Assembly (NCBI GenBank): GCA_050012175.1
Contig: JBEKHR010000007.1
Span: 62,001 to 126,000 of the forward strand
DNA: 64,000 nt
Direction of reading: 5' to 3'
DNA from: CAVROP01 sp050012175
GTDB lineage: Bacteria; Acidobacteriota; Terriglobia; UBA7540
In this document: positions 16,757 to 24,683 of the stretch, piece by piece
Numbering within the stretch: the stretch's first letter is position 1
How the letters are laid out: each line of letters starts with the position of its first letter
The notes under the pieces: model-generated
Seen by the model: only the letters and a program-made list of their open reading frames with translations
What the model was told of the DNA's origin: nothing
Databases searched by the model: none
Translations under genes and position numbers: made by a program

Positions 16757-17100
16757 TGTGTTTTCAATAACATTCCCGCTTTCAACGCGTAAGTACATTT
16801 GTTTTCTATAACATTCCCGCTTTGCATCCGCCTGTGGAAAACCGATCCTTTGTTTTCATAGACATTCCCGCTTCGTTCCTTCAATTTTTAAAAATCCTTT
16901 TTCCCGTTCTCTTCCTAGCACGGACCAGTTGCCCGCCTTAAACCAGAAAGTTTTTCGAGCTTCTGCTCCCAGTTGGGACACCTTCCGGAGCGGATTGGGA
17001 CATCGGGGTAGCATTGCAGCCAAGTCTTCCCAGGAGGCCATGACCGCCTCGCCGGCTTCAACATAGCATCCTAGCCTATCTTCTTCCCCTTGTCAAGAGA
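16757..17100 (-). mobile_element. Two-copy 343-bp repeat element, copy A (promoter, hairpin, three tail motifs)
   Basis: This segment is homologous to 44297-44638 in the opposite orientation. Shared parts are a promoter-like end (17068-17096), a GGCCTCC hairpin region near 17030-17055, and three spaced copies of a motif like TGTTTTCTATAACATTCCCG at about 16757, 16799 and 16850. The middle has diverged. A TTTTCCACA-type block (as GTGGAAAACC at 16834) is kept in both copies. It is not protein-coding by conservation: the open frames of the two copies do not stay in register. It may be the deleted remnant of an insertion sequence with multiple terminal repeats (as in IS21) or a small-RNA gene. 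Confidence 0.75.
17068..17096 (-). promoter_or_regulatory. Sigma70-type promoter in repeat element copy A
   Basis: On the minus strand TTGACA is separated by 17 bp from TAGGAT, a canonical vegetative promoter geometry. The same arrangement is kept in copy B (44301-44329). It would transcribe leftward through the hairpin and the three tail motifs, away from the tRNA. Confidence 0.6.
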
Positions 17101-17322
17101 CACCGTGTCCAGTTCGGTCTACGGGAGGAGGTAGGGGTTGGGGCGGGGTTGGCCCTTGACGAGCGTCCGGTAGTAAACAGTCCCGCTTACTGCTTACTGC
17201 CAACTGCCTACTCGGCTTGTGGCTAGTTCCAAGGTGGGATGTTATACTAGTTTGAATTCGGCCAGCAGTTTGAAGATCGCAGATGCGCCGAACGCTGACG
17301 CAATTTTGCGATTCAAGGCCCC

Positions 17323-17412
17323 GGAGAGGTGTCCGAGTGGCTGAAGGAGCACGCTTGGAAAGCGTGTTCACGAGAAATCGTGACGTGGGTTCGAATCCCA
17401 CCCTCTCCGCCA
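17323..17412 (+). tRNA. tRNA-Ser (GGA anticodon)
   Basis: A 90-nt class II tRNA. The acceptor arm pairs GGAGAGG with CCTCTCC, followed by discriminator G and an encoded CCA. The anticodon arm GCACGC-TTGGAAA-GCGTGT has anticodon GGA. A long variable arm (TTCACGAGAAATCGTGA) and the T-loop GGTTCGAATCC are clear. The serine identity follows from the anticodon and the long variable arm. The genes downstream are accessory in character, and tRNA-Ser genes are common integration sites. Confidence 0.97.
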
Positions 17413-17432
17413 CGTACCGTACGGTACGTGGC
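17409..17432. terminator. Perfect 24-bp palindrome at the tRNA 3' end
   Basis: The sequence from GCCACGTACC to its mirror arm is fully self-complementary and includes the last tRNA bases (GCCA). It may be the processing or termination hairpin of the tRNA transcript, though no T-run follows. It could also be an integration-site remnant. Confidence 0.45.
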
Positions 17433-17494
17433 TCCGCCAGGCCCTACGTAGACCTTTCCGAGACAATCGACAAACCGAGGCGTAGAATCTCGCT

Positions 17495-17743
17495 ATGGCG
17501 AAGTTCTGCTACGTTTACGTGCTGCGAAGCCTGCGAGACAAAGGGCTCTATGTTGGATCGACACGCGATTTGGAGACGCGTCTCCGTTTGCATAATGACG
17601 GGGCGGTCCGCTCTACAAGTCCTCGCCGGCCATTCGAACTCATCTTTTACGAAGCTCATCGCAGCGATGCTACGCTCGCCACTGTGCTCGATAGAACAGG
17701 CGCCGAATCGCTGAGTGAGCTTTTGCGCAGAGGGCGACGATAA
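17495..17743 (+). CDS. GIY-YIG nuclease family protein (UPF0213/YhbQ-like)
   Basis: An 82-residue single-domain GIY-YIG protein. The motif reads YVYVLRS...GLYVGST, followed by DLETRLRLHNDGAVRSTSPR, in which the Arg is the usual catalytic position, and PFELIFYEAH. The last third matches the family only weakly, but no clear frameshift is seen. Stand-alone proteins of this type are often of unknown role. It starts 82 bp after the tRNA-Ser gene on the same strand, typical of small accessory genes at tRNA loci. Confidence 0.8.
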   Translation: MAKFCYVYVLRSLRDKGLYVGSTRDLETRLRLHNDGAVRSTSPRRPFELIFYEAHRSDATLATVLDRTGAESLSELLRRGRR

Positions 17744-17791
17744 TTTGACTGGTGAATAGGAGTCAGCGTCGACGCAATCAGGAGCATCAAA

Positions 17792-19591
17792 ATGAAAATC
17801 CCTGAGTGGGTCCAGAAGGTGCTGTCAAGTTTCGAGGACCGAACAGAGCCTTACCAGGAGGTGGAGATCAGCGATGCATTGCATGCTGTTCGCAAAGGGC
17901 AAGGCGACGTCGCCGACGGCGACTCGAAAGGTTTCATCGCGGAGTGGTCAGCGTTTCTCTTCATGGAACGTCGGGGAAAGGACAGCGTCTGGGGCACGTA
18001 TTTCGCGCCCTTCATGTCCACCAAGGGAAGTGACGGCAGTGACCTCTTTTCGCCCGACATCAAGAACTTGGATGCTGACGTCGTCGGACACTGGGAAGAA
18101 CGGGCGCGGACCTGCGGGAATCCCGTGATGCGCGCCAGATATTCTGACCTTGTTTGGGACTTGAAGCGTGCAATAACCGGACAGAAACCGAACCCCGATT
18201 ACGCCCGGATTGCGATCGACTCCTATCTAGCGGCGGCTGACAGGAAGTTCTACCCGATGGAGGTCGTTGGCATCCAGTGGTTGGGACGGGCACTAGACCT
18301 TTCAGTTTCAATAAATGACTTCGACCGTACCAAGCGTCTTGTAGAATTTATGTTTGCGTTCTACGACAGAGTTGCACAGCCGCAATTTATTGGGACGTGG
18401 CTCTTCCTATTCGACAATTTGTACGGGAAGAAGTTCGTCAGTCCCGAGCAAGAATCTCACGTTATCGCAAATCTAGAAGCGATGCTGGCCAAGATGACTG
18501 ATACCACAGTTTCGGATGCCGGTGTCCACATGACGCTCGATCCCTGGGGAGCTGAGGCGGCTGCGCAAAGACTCGCGCAACACTACCGGCGCCAGAGCGA
18601 TAAACCAAACGTAGAACGGGTCATCAAGGCATATGGAAGAGCCTTTGAATATATGGCCCGCGAGGCCAATCCCATGATGGCGATGGCCTGGCTTCAGCCC
18701 GTCATTGAACGATTCGAACAGGTAGGGTTGAAGGCTGAAGCGGAACGACTTCAGATCATGTCTGCAGAGAAGGGCAAGAACATTGGCTCCGACTTGAAGG
18801 AGATTTCCGTCAAGGTTGAAGTGAAGCCGGAAGATGTGGAAAAGCTCGTCGAACACCTCGTCGGTGGTGGTGACCTGAAGGCTGCCCTCGGTCAGATCGC
18901 CGACTACTTCATTCCAAAGGCGAGCGATGCAAGAAAACTGCTGGATCAGATGCGAACCGATGCTCCACTCCTGAGCATGATCCCAATCAATATCCTGGCG
19001 AGTGACGGGCACACGACCGCGAAGATCAAGTCGTTGGATGAAGATGCTGACGGCAGGCTGCACAAGCAGTTGGCTGAAACCATCGGCTTCTACCAGCCGT
19101 TCCTAGTGCACACCTTGGCGAAGCTCAGAGAGCGGTATGCTCCAACAACTCAGGACGTCCTTGATTTCGTGTGCGAATCACCGTTGTTCGCAGGGTGTCA
19201 AAGCGGTCTACTCCGAGACGGGCTCCTGGCCTATGAACAACAAGACTTTGTCAAGGCTATACATGTGCTCGTGCCTCAGATCGAGCAAATTTTGCGGAAT
19301 TTTCTTGGCTTTTTAGGGCGTCCCACTCTGAGGACTGTCAGGAACCATCCGGGAATCATGGATGCGAAAAGCATGAATGACATTCTCGGAGATGAACGAA
19401 TGCGGGAGGTTCTTACTGAGAACCTTTGGAGGTATTTGACCGTCGTCTACATAGACAAGAGAGGTCTGAATCTTAGAAACGATCTCGCGCACGGACTGGT
19501 TCCTTTAACTGGCTTCAACCGCTATGTAGCAGATCGTGTTTTTCACACCTTGCTCGCGCTGAGTCTGATGCGGGCATCAAAGGCGAAGTAA
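17792..19591 (+). CDS. DUF4209-type protein with a HEPN-like RxxxxH motif
   Basis: A 599-residue, largely alpha-helical cytoplasmic protein. The C-terminal region carries GLNLRNDLAHGLV, whose Arg562 and His567 form the R-x4-H pattern used by HEPN ribonucleases. The preceding segment LLAYEQQDFVKAIHVLVPQIEQILRNFL fits the DUF4209 domain. The N-terminal half is helical with no recognised catalytic site. The ATG at 17792 has an AGGAG site 7 nt upstream. It follows the GIY-YIG gene by 48 bp. DUF4209 proteins are of unsettled function; a toxin or defence role is inferred from the HEPN-like motif, the tRNA-adjacent location and the toxin-antitoxin remnant next door. Confidence 0.65.
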   Translation: MKIPEWVQKVLSSFEDRTEPYQEVEISDALHAVRKGQGDVADGDSKGFIAEWSAFLFMERRGKDSVWGTYFAPFMSTKGSDGSDLFSPDIKNLDADVVGHWEERARTCGNPVMRARYSDLVWDLKRAITGQKPNPDYARIAIDSYLAAADRKFYPMEVVGIQWLGRALDLSVSINDFDRTKRLVEFMFAFYDRVAQPQFIGTWLFLFDNLYGKKFVSPEQESHVIANLEAMLAKMTDTTVSDAGVHMTLDPWGAEAAAQRLAQHYRRQSDKPNVERVIKAYGRAFEYMAREANPMMAMAWLQPVIERFEQVGLKAEAERLQIMSAEKGKNIGSDLKEISVKVEVKPEDVEKLVEHLVGGGDLKAALGQIADYFIPKASDARKLLDQMRTDAPLLSMIPINILASDGHTTAKIKSLDEDADGRLHKQLAETIGFYQPFLVHTLAKLRERYAPTTQDVLDFVCESPLFAGCQSGLLRDGLLAYEQQDFVKAIHVLVPQIEQILRNFLGFLGRPTLRTVRNHPGIMDAKSMNDILGDERMREVLTENLWRYLTVVYIDKRGLNLRNDLAHGLVPLTGFNRYVADRVFHTLLALSLMRASKAK

Positions 19592-19640
19592 TCGTTTCTA
19601 AAGAGAGTATTCGTATAGGTGACGGTCAACCGGGACATGA

Positions 19641-19763
19641 TTTTCGTCAGTCACCCGGCAAGGCCAATACAGCATCCGCGTCAACGACCAGTGGCGTGTT
19701 TGCTTCGAATGGCCAGAACACTCCCCCGGTCCCGCGAATGTTGAGATTGCCGATTACCACTAG
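19641..19763 (+). pseudogene. C-terminal remnant of a HigB-type toxin
   Basis: Forty codons ending at TAG 19763 read QYSIRVNDQWRVCFEWP, then GPANVEIADYH, the characteristic end of HigB toxins (family form 'YSIRINDQWRICFRW...VEIVDYH'). The frame is closed by TGA just upstream at 19638-19640, and no start or N-terminal half is present. The toxin therefore appears truncated or deleted internally. It lies 42 bp upstream of an intact higA, the normal HigBA order. Confidence 0.8.
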
Positions 19764-19805
19764 GAGTCGGTTGCCAGTAGGAAAGGAACGACGAAAGGAA
19801 TGAAC

Positions 19806-20108
19806 ATGCCACTGCTCGCGATCCATCCCGGAGAACATTTGGCCGAGGAATTGAAGGAACTCAGCATGAGCGCCGCCTCGCTGGCACGCCAGTTGCAGGT
19901 TCCAACCAATCGCATCACGCAGATTCTGAACGGACGCCGCGACATCACGGCCGACACGGCGTTGCGCCTGGCGCATTTCTTCGCCACCAGCGCCGAATTC
20001 TGGATCAATCTGCAAAGCCTCTACGATCTGCGCATCGCCCAGCAGGAAGCCGGAAAAACCATCAAGGCCCTCCCCACCCTCAAGCGCATGACCGCCGTCC
20101 ACGCATAG
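19806..20108 (+). CDS. higA: HigA-family antitoxin, orphaned
   Basis: A 100-residue XRE-type antitoxin. It opens with the HigA signature LLAIHPGEHLAEELKELSMS, followed by the helix-turn-helix ASLARQLQVPTNRITQILNG and RRDITADTALRLAHFF, then the conserved SAEFWINLQSLYDLRIAQQE. The ATG at 19806 has an AAGGA site 7 nt upstream; an in-frame ATG at 19800 is possible. It is preceded by a decayed higB, so it now acts without a functional toxin at this locus. Antitoxins retained after toxin loss may protect against incoming homologous modules (inference). Confidence 0.88.
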   Translation: MPLLAIHPGEHLAEELKELSMSAASLARQLQVPTNRITQILNGRRDITADTALRLAHFFATSAEFWINLQSLYDLRIAQQEAGKTIKALPTLKRMTAVHA

Positions 20109-20236
20109 ATCCAGCCACCGACCAGGAACCGAAGAAAGCTCCTCAGGACGAAGAACTCCGCAAAGCCATCGAAGTCCTGAATCACCGCGACTCCAAAGGG
20201 AACTCCGTCCCAGGCTGAAAGGAATCCCGGACCATC

Positions 20237-21466
20237 TTATGAGGGTATGGGCAAGTCACGAACTACACGGAACGTATCGCGAGCGATGAGCAACTCCTCG
20301 TTGGTGGGGATGACCATGATGCGGATGCGGCTGGAATCCGTGGAAATCTCGCTCTCCTTGCCGACGGCCTCCCCATTCCGGGCTGGGTCAATCTCATAAC
20401 CCAATTCTGCTAGGCCCTCGCAGGCCTTCTGGCGGACCAAGGGAGCGTTCTCGCCGATGCCTCCCGTAAACACCAGGCCATCGACGTGGCCTAGAGCCGC
20501 CGTATAGGCGCCAATATACTTCCGCAGGCGGTAGCAGAAGGCATCGATTGCCACTTGGCATTGCTTATCTTCCTTTGCCGCCGCCGCGATCAGTTCTCGC
20601 ATGTCGTTTGACTGCGCCGAAATGCCGTAAAGGCCGCTGAACCTATTCAAGAGTGTGGACATGTCGTGAAAAGTTAACTCATCCTTGGACATCAGATAGA
20701 GGATGATTGCCGGGTCGATATCCCCGCAACGGGTGCCCATCAACAATCCTTCCAGAGGAGTGAATCCCATGGAGGTATCGACGGATTTCCCTTTCTCGAT
20801 AGCCGTAATCGAGCAACCATTTCCCAGGTGGGCCGTAATCAAGTTTGCCTCGCCCTTGCCCTTGCCAAATATCTCCCTGTAGCGGAACCCCACGTAACGG
20901 TGCGAAGGACTGTGGAACCCATAACGCCGAATCCTGTAACGGCGGTAATAGGCATAGGGCAAACCGTAGAGATAAGCCTTCGCTGGCATGGTTTGGTGGA
21001 ACGCCGTGTCGAACACAGCAACTTGGGGGACTTGTGGCATGAGCTTCCGAGCCACAAGATACCCCCGTAAGTTGTTGGGATTGTGGAGGGGGGCCAGTTC
21101 GCTGCACTGTTGGATCGCCTTCTCCACATCCTCGTCGATCATCACCGAAGCCGAAAAATGCTCGCCGCCGTGAACGACGCGGTGCCCCACCGCCTCGATT
21201 TGTGAAGTATCCGCTACGACTTTGGCCTCTTTAAGAGCTTGAATTGCCCGGGTGAGAGCCGCCTGGTGGTCAAGCATCCCCTCAGTTAGACTCCGCGCAG
21301 GGTTGGGCGGCACGGTCAAATGCAACACGGCCTCGTCCGTCCCGATCCTTTCGACACTCCCTTTGGCAATACAACGGTCGGCGTTCGACGCGATCATCTC
21401 TACATCCGTCTCGATCAATTGAAAGTTTATCGATGAGCTACCACAGTTGAGTACTAGAATTTTCAT
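20237..21466 (-). CDS. ackA: Acetate kinase
   Basis: A 409-residue ATP:acetate phosphotransferase converting acetyl phosphate plus ADP to acetate plus ATP, reversibly. The family signatures are LVLNCGSSSINFQL at the N-terminus, GHRVVHGGEHF, FDTAFHQTMPAKAYLYGLPY, the phosphate site LITAHLGNGCSITAI and GLVFTGGIGENAP near the C-terminus. Length is normal for AckA. The ATG at 21466 is preferred over GTG at 21469 because GGGAG lies about 8 nt upstream. No phosphate acetyltransferase gene is nearby; the acetyl-CoA synthetase at 25.6-27.4 kb offers another route between acetate and acetyl-CoA. Confidence 0.96.
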   Translation of the reverse strand: MKILVLNCGSSSINFQLIETDVEMIASNADRCIAKGSVERIGTDEAVLHLTVPPNPARSLTEGMLDHQAALTRAIQALKEAKVVADTSQIEAVGHRVVHGGEHFSASVMIDEDVEKAIQQCSELAPLHNPNNLRGYLVARKLMPQVPQVAVFDTAFHQTMPAKAYLYGLPYAYYRRYRIRRYGFHSPSHRYVGFRYREIFGKGKGEANLITAHLGNGCSITAIEKGKSVDTSMGFTPLEGLLMGTRCGDIDPAIILYLMSKDELTFHDMSTLLNRFSGLYGISAQSNDMRELIAAAAKEDKQCQVAIDAFCYRLRKYIGAYTAALGHVDGLVFTGGIGENAPLVRQKACEGLAELGYEIDPARNGEAVGKESEISTDSSRIRIMVIPTNEELLIARDTFRVVRDLPIPS

Positions 21467-22335
21467 CACTCACTCCCTAACCCGGTCGTTTAGTTGTTAC
21501 AATTCCTGAAAGAGCATCAATACGTACACAGGGTAGTCTCCCCCGAGGGCTCAATATAGCACTCCGCAAGTTGCGCACCAAATCCGGAGCCAAACCGTTG
21601 CTCTGACAAGACCACCTCCGGTTCGGCCGGAGCATATCCCACATTTATTGGTGGACACGGGGGATACGGATATTCTGAGAATCCCCGAAGGGGATTGATA
21701 AAGTAGCCGGGGGCAACGCCCCCGGAAACGGGCGACCCCACCAGGGCCGACCCTGAAGGGGTCGAGTGTGAGTGATGTCGCGACCGTACATGGGGCCTCT
21801 AGCCAAGTCTATACGACCCCTTCAGGGTCGGTCGGTTTCCGGGTTAGTCTTCCGGGGGCGTTGCCCCCGGCTACTGTATGGTGCCCTTGCAGGGCACGGC
21901 GGACGGGTCTCGAGTTTGGCCTCAAGGGAACCGCCATGTGCAAACTCATCGCTCATCCGGCTCAGTCGCCCCCTGTCCCCAGCAAAAGATATGGGTGAGA
22001 ATCAGGGTTTGGCAGGGTGTGCGCAAAGGCTGGAGGAGTCAATAGTAGGGTGCTTTGCGCAGCCAGCCGTGCCGGACGGCAGAACCATGGAGAGTTCCCG
22101 GGTCGGAACCTCTTCTTTCGCCCCGCTGGGGCTCCTGCCCCCTAGAGGGCCTTCTGGACCCAGGGCTGGCGCCCTGGGCTAAACTCTGTCGGCCCTTCGG
22201 GCCTTTTCCCAGCGTACCTAATACGTTCGGAAATACTCTCCAGACGACGCAATTGCCGAGGCGTCACTTCTGTGTCGGAGACGCGTTTGGCATTGTAAGG
22301 GCTATCCGTGTCCGGTATCATGGTTACACTTGCTC
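21467..22335. other. Intergenic region of nested short palindromes
   Basis: No gene is supported. The stretch is packed with small inverted repeats such as CCCCGAAGGGG, CCGGGGGCAACGCCCCCGG, GACCCTGAAGGGGTC, CCGGGGGCGTTGCCCCCGG and GCCCTTGCAGGGC, with larger duplicated blocks in inverted order around 21700 and 21850. Similar units occur at 27440-27780. They separate ackA from the ABC exporter operon and may hold promoters for both. Confidence 0.6.
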
Positions 22336-23271
22336 ATGGCATCGCTTGAGGAGAACTCGGTCCTCGTAAGTGTCCAGAACCTGCACAAGCATTATGGTGA
22401 TTTAGCGGCCCTGCGAGGCATCAGCTTCGACATCCTTCAAGGCGAAGTATTTGGCCTTTTAGGGCCCAATGGGGCGGGAAAAACCACCACCATCGAGATC
22501 ATTGAAGGCCTGCGCCAACCCGACAGCGGGTCGGTCACCGTGTGCGGGCTTGATCCTGCGCAAGCGAGTATGGCGCTCAAGGAGCGGATTGGAGCACAAC
22601 TTCAGTCCACTGTGCTGCCAGACAAGATGCGTGTGGATGAGGCCCTCCACTTGTTTGCGAGCTTTTATAAGCGCTCTGCCTCCGTGCACATGCTCCTGGA
22701 GCGGTTCGGCCTGGTGGAAAAGCGTCATACATTCTTCGAGAATCTTTCCGGAGGTCAAAAGCAGCGCTTGGCACTCGCCCTGGCACTGGTGAATGATCCC
22801 GAGCTGGTTCTGCTGGATGAGCCCACGGTGGGCCTCGACCCGCAGTTGCGCCGCGATATTTACGCCCTCATCGAGCATTTTCGGGCTGAGGGACGGACCG
22901 TATTATTGACCACTCATTACATTGAGGAAGCCGAGAGGCTCTGCGACCGTGTGGCCATAATGGACCGGGGTCAACTGGCGGCTCTCGGAACTCCGCGTGA
23001 GTTGATTGCGCGCTCCGGCCATGGAACGCGGCTCGAGGTTCGCCTGGCGAAACCGGTCGGCCTCGACCGCTTGAAGCTGATCGAAGGGGTCATTGACTGC
23101 CGCGAAGCGGATGGCGCCTATCTTCTCCACGCGCAGCCGGCAGCCCTGACGATTGCTGCCTTGGTCCGCTTCTTGGAATCCGACGCCAATGCCCTGGTTG
23201 ACTTGCACATCGCCCAGCCCAGTCTCGAAGATGTATTTGTGGAAATGACGGGAAGAAGGATGGAAGACTGA
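22336..23271 (+). CDS. ABC transporter ATP-binding protein (ABC-2 exporter type)
   Basis: A 311-residue ATPase of a DrrA/NodI-like exporter. Walker A is GPNGAGKTTT, the Q-loop region is near IGAQLQSTVLP, the signature is LSGGQKQRLALALAL, Walker B is LVLLDEPTVGLDP and the switch His is in LLTTHYIEEAERLCD. A C-terminal extension of about 90 residues (VRLAKPVGLDRLKLIEG onward) is usual for this subfamily. The ATG at 22336 is chosen because the upstream codons add no homologous sequence. The permease gene starts 2 nt after its stop codon, so the two form one transcript and one transporter. Confidence 0.92.
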   Translation: MASLEENSVLVSVQNLHKHYGDLAALRGISFDILQGEVFGLLGPNGAGKTTTIEIIEGLRQPDSGSVTVCGLDPAQASMALKERIGAQLQSTVLPDKMRVDEALHLFASFYKRSASVHMLLERFGLVEKRHTFFENLSGGQKQRLALALALVNDPELVLLDEPTVGLDPQLRRDIYALIEHFRAEGRTVLLTTHYIEEAERLCDRVAIMDRGQLAALGTPRELIARSGHGTRLEVRLAKPVGLDRLKLIEGVIDCREADGAYLLHAQPAALTIAALVRFLESDANALVDLHIAQPSLEDVFVEMTGRRMED

Positions 23272-23273
23272 CG

Positions 23274-24674
23274 ATGCCCACGCTTCGGATTGCGCTGCTG
23301 ACGATACGGCTGGTGATGCGCACCAAGGTGGCGCTCTTTTTCACCTTCCTCTTCCCCCTGGTTTTCTTGTTCGTTTATGCCGTTCTGATCGCCCGTGGCA
23401 ACCCGGATGTAGTTGCCTACGTGTTTGGGCCCGTCATTACGCTGAACATCATGGGCAGCGGGTTCTGGGGACTTGGCATGCAATCCGTGATGCAGCGCGA
23501 ACGTGGCAGCCTGCGGCGTTACCGTCTGGCCCCCATCGGACCGCGCACCATCCTGATGAGCAACTTGCTCGCGAATTACCTTCTCCAGCTTCCCACCATC
23601 GGCCTCTTGCTCTTTACCGCTCGGGTCTTCTTCCACATGCCGATGAAGATCGGGTGGCTGACGCTGTTGATTCTTGTGACGGTCGGCACCTTTGCGTTTG
23701 CGGGTTTCGGGCTCACGATCGCGAGCGTGGCGAACACCATGCAAGAAGCACAGATTTACAATAACCTTGTCTGGATTACGTTGTTGTTTCTCTCCGGGGT
23801 TACATTCCCCTTGCCGATGCTTCCGAGATGGATCCAGCGGCTCGCGATGTTTTTTCCTTCCACCTATCTCGTCGGCGCCTTTCAAGGCGTCATGGCGCAG
23901 GCAGAATCGCTCCTGGACCACTGGCCGGAGATGCTGGTCCTGGTGACCTCGGGGATCTTCGGTTTGCTCTTCGCCATGAAACTCTTCCGCTGGGAAAAGG
24001 AGGAAAGGATATCCACGAAGGCCAAACTATGGTCCGCCGTTTTTGTGCTGCCCTTCCTGGTCATGGGCATGTGGATGAACACGCGCGCCAACCCCACGGC
24101 CATTTGGGCCCGCTCTTATAATGTGATGGGGCAAGCCACCGCTGCCTCGATGAATCCCGAGGCGGAAAAGCCAAACCTGATTGAAAACTTCGACGGCATT
24201 CAGGCTTCCGAAGACCTTTTGAGCCGCTGGCAAATCTCCACAGATTCTGACGTGTCGGGCCATTCCATGGCAGAGACTTCCCTGCTGACACCCGGCGCCG
24301 AGGGAACTCCGCACGCTATGCGCCTGAAAGGACACTTGGCGCCCGGACCCAAGGACGCTCAGGGTCATGTCTCGGCCCGGTATGCAGTGAGCTTACCCGC
24401 GGGTACGAGGAACCTGCGCGGCATCGAGTTCGAAGCTCGCGGCGAACCTCGTATCTACCAGGTAGGATTTCAGCCCCCAAAAGCAGCGGCCTCTCCTATC
24501 CCCGAGATCAGTTTTGTTCCGGGCGAGGCATGGCAAAACGTGCGGGTGCCGATCGCGTGGTTGGCGAACCCTTCAGGGTACGGGCTGGCGGACGGCCCTT
24601 GGATGCTGGAAATCTCAGTGACAGGCCCAGCCGGGGAGTTCACATTGGACCTCGATGAAATCCGATTTTATTAG
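23274..24674 (+). CDS. ABC-2 permease fused to a C-terminal beta-sandwich (CIA30-like) domain
   Basis: A 466-residue protein. Residues 1-240 form the ABC-2 permease (MRTKVALFFTFLFPLVFLFV, then GSLRRYRLAPIGPRTILMSN and LFLSGVTFPLPMLP), with about six membrane helices. A further helix at about 247-268 leads into an extra domain (about 298-466). This begins NLIENFDGIQASEDLLSRWQ and ends LDLDEIRFY, the edge pattern of CIA30- or carbohydrate-binding-type beta sandwiches. The extra domain probably lies outside the cytoplasm. Such a fusion is not usual for ABC-2 permeases and may recognise a glycan or lipid ligand. The gene is packed between the ATPase (2 nt) and the kinase gene (9 nt). Confidence 0.82.
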   Translation: MPTLRIALLTIRLVMRTKVALFFTFLFPLVFLFVYAVLIARGNPDVVAYVFGPVITLNIMGSGFWGLGMQSVMQRERGSLRRYRLAPIGPRTILMSNLLANYLLQLPTIGLLLFTARVFFHMPMKIGWLTLLILVTVGTFAFAGFGLTIASVANTMQEAQIYNNLVWITLLFLSGVTFPLPMLPRWIQRLAMFFPSTYLVGAFQGVMAQAESLLDHWPEMLVLVTSGIFGLLFAMKLFRWEKEERISTKAKLWSAVFVLPFLVMGMWMNTRANPTAIWARSYNVMGQATAASMNPEAEKPNLIENFDGIQASEDLLSRWQISTDSDVSGHSMAETSLLTPGAEGTPHAMRLKGHLAPGPKDAQGHVSARYAVSLPAGTRNLRGIEFEARGEPRIYQVGFQPPKAAASPIPEISFVPGEAWQNVRVPIAWLANPSGYGLADGPWMLEISVTGPAGEFTLDLDEIRFY

Positions 24675-24683
24675 GCTTGGACC

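Noticed and set aside
16856..17041. A small open frame in repeat element copy A with an ending like that of a frame in copy B
   Set aside because: The two frames agree at the ends only as DNA; they are out of register at the start, so protein conservation is not supported.
17665..17743. A frameshift in the GIY-YIG gene
   Set aside because: The C-terminal third matches the family weakly, but no other frame restores it better.
20109..20236. A right attachment site duplicating the tRNA-Ser 3' end
   Set aside because: No repeat of the tRNA end was found before ackA, so an integrated island is not claimed as such.
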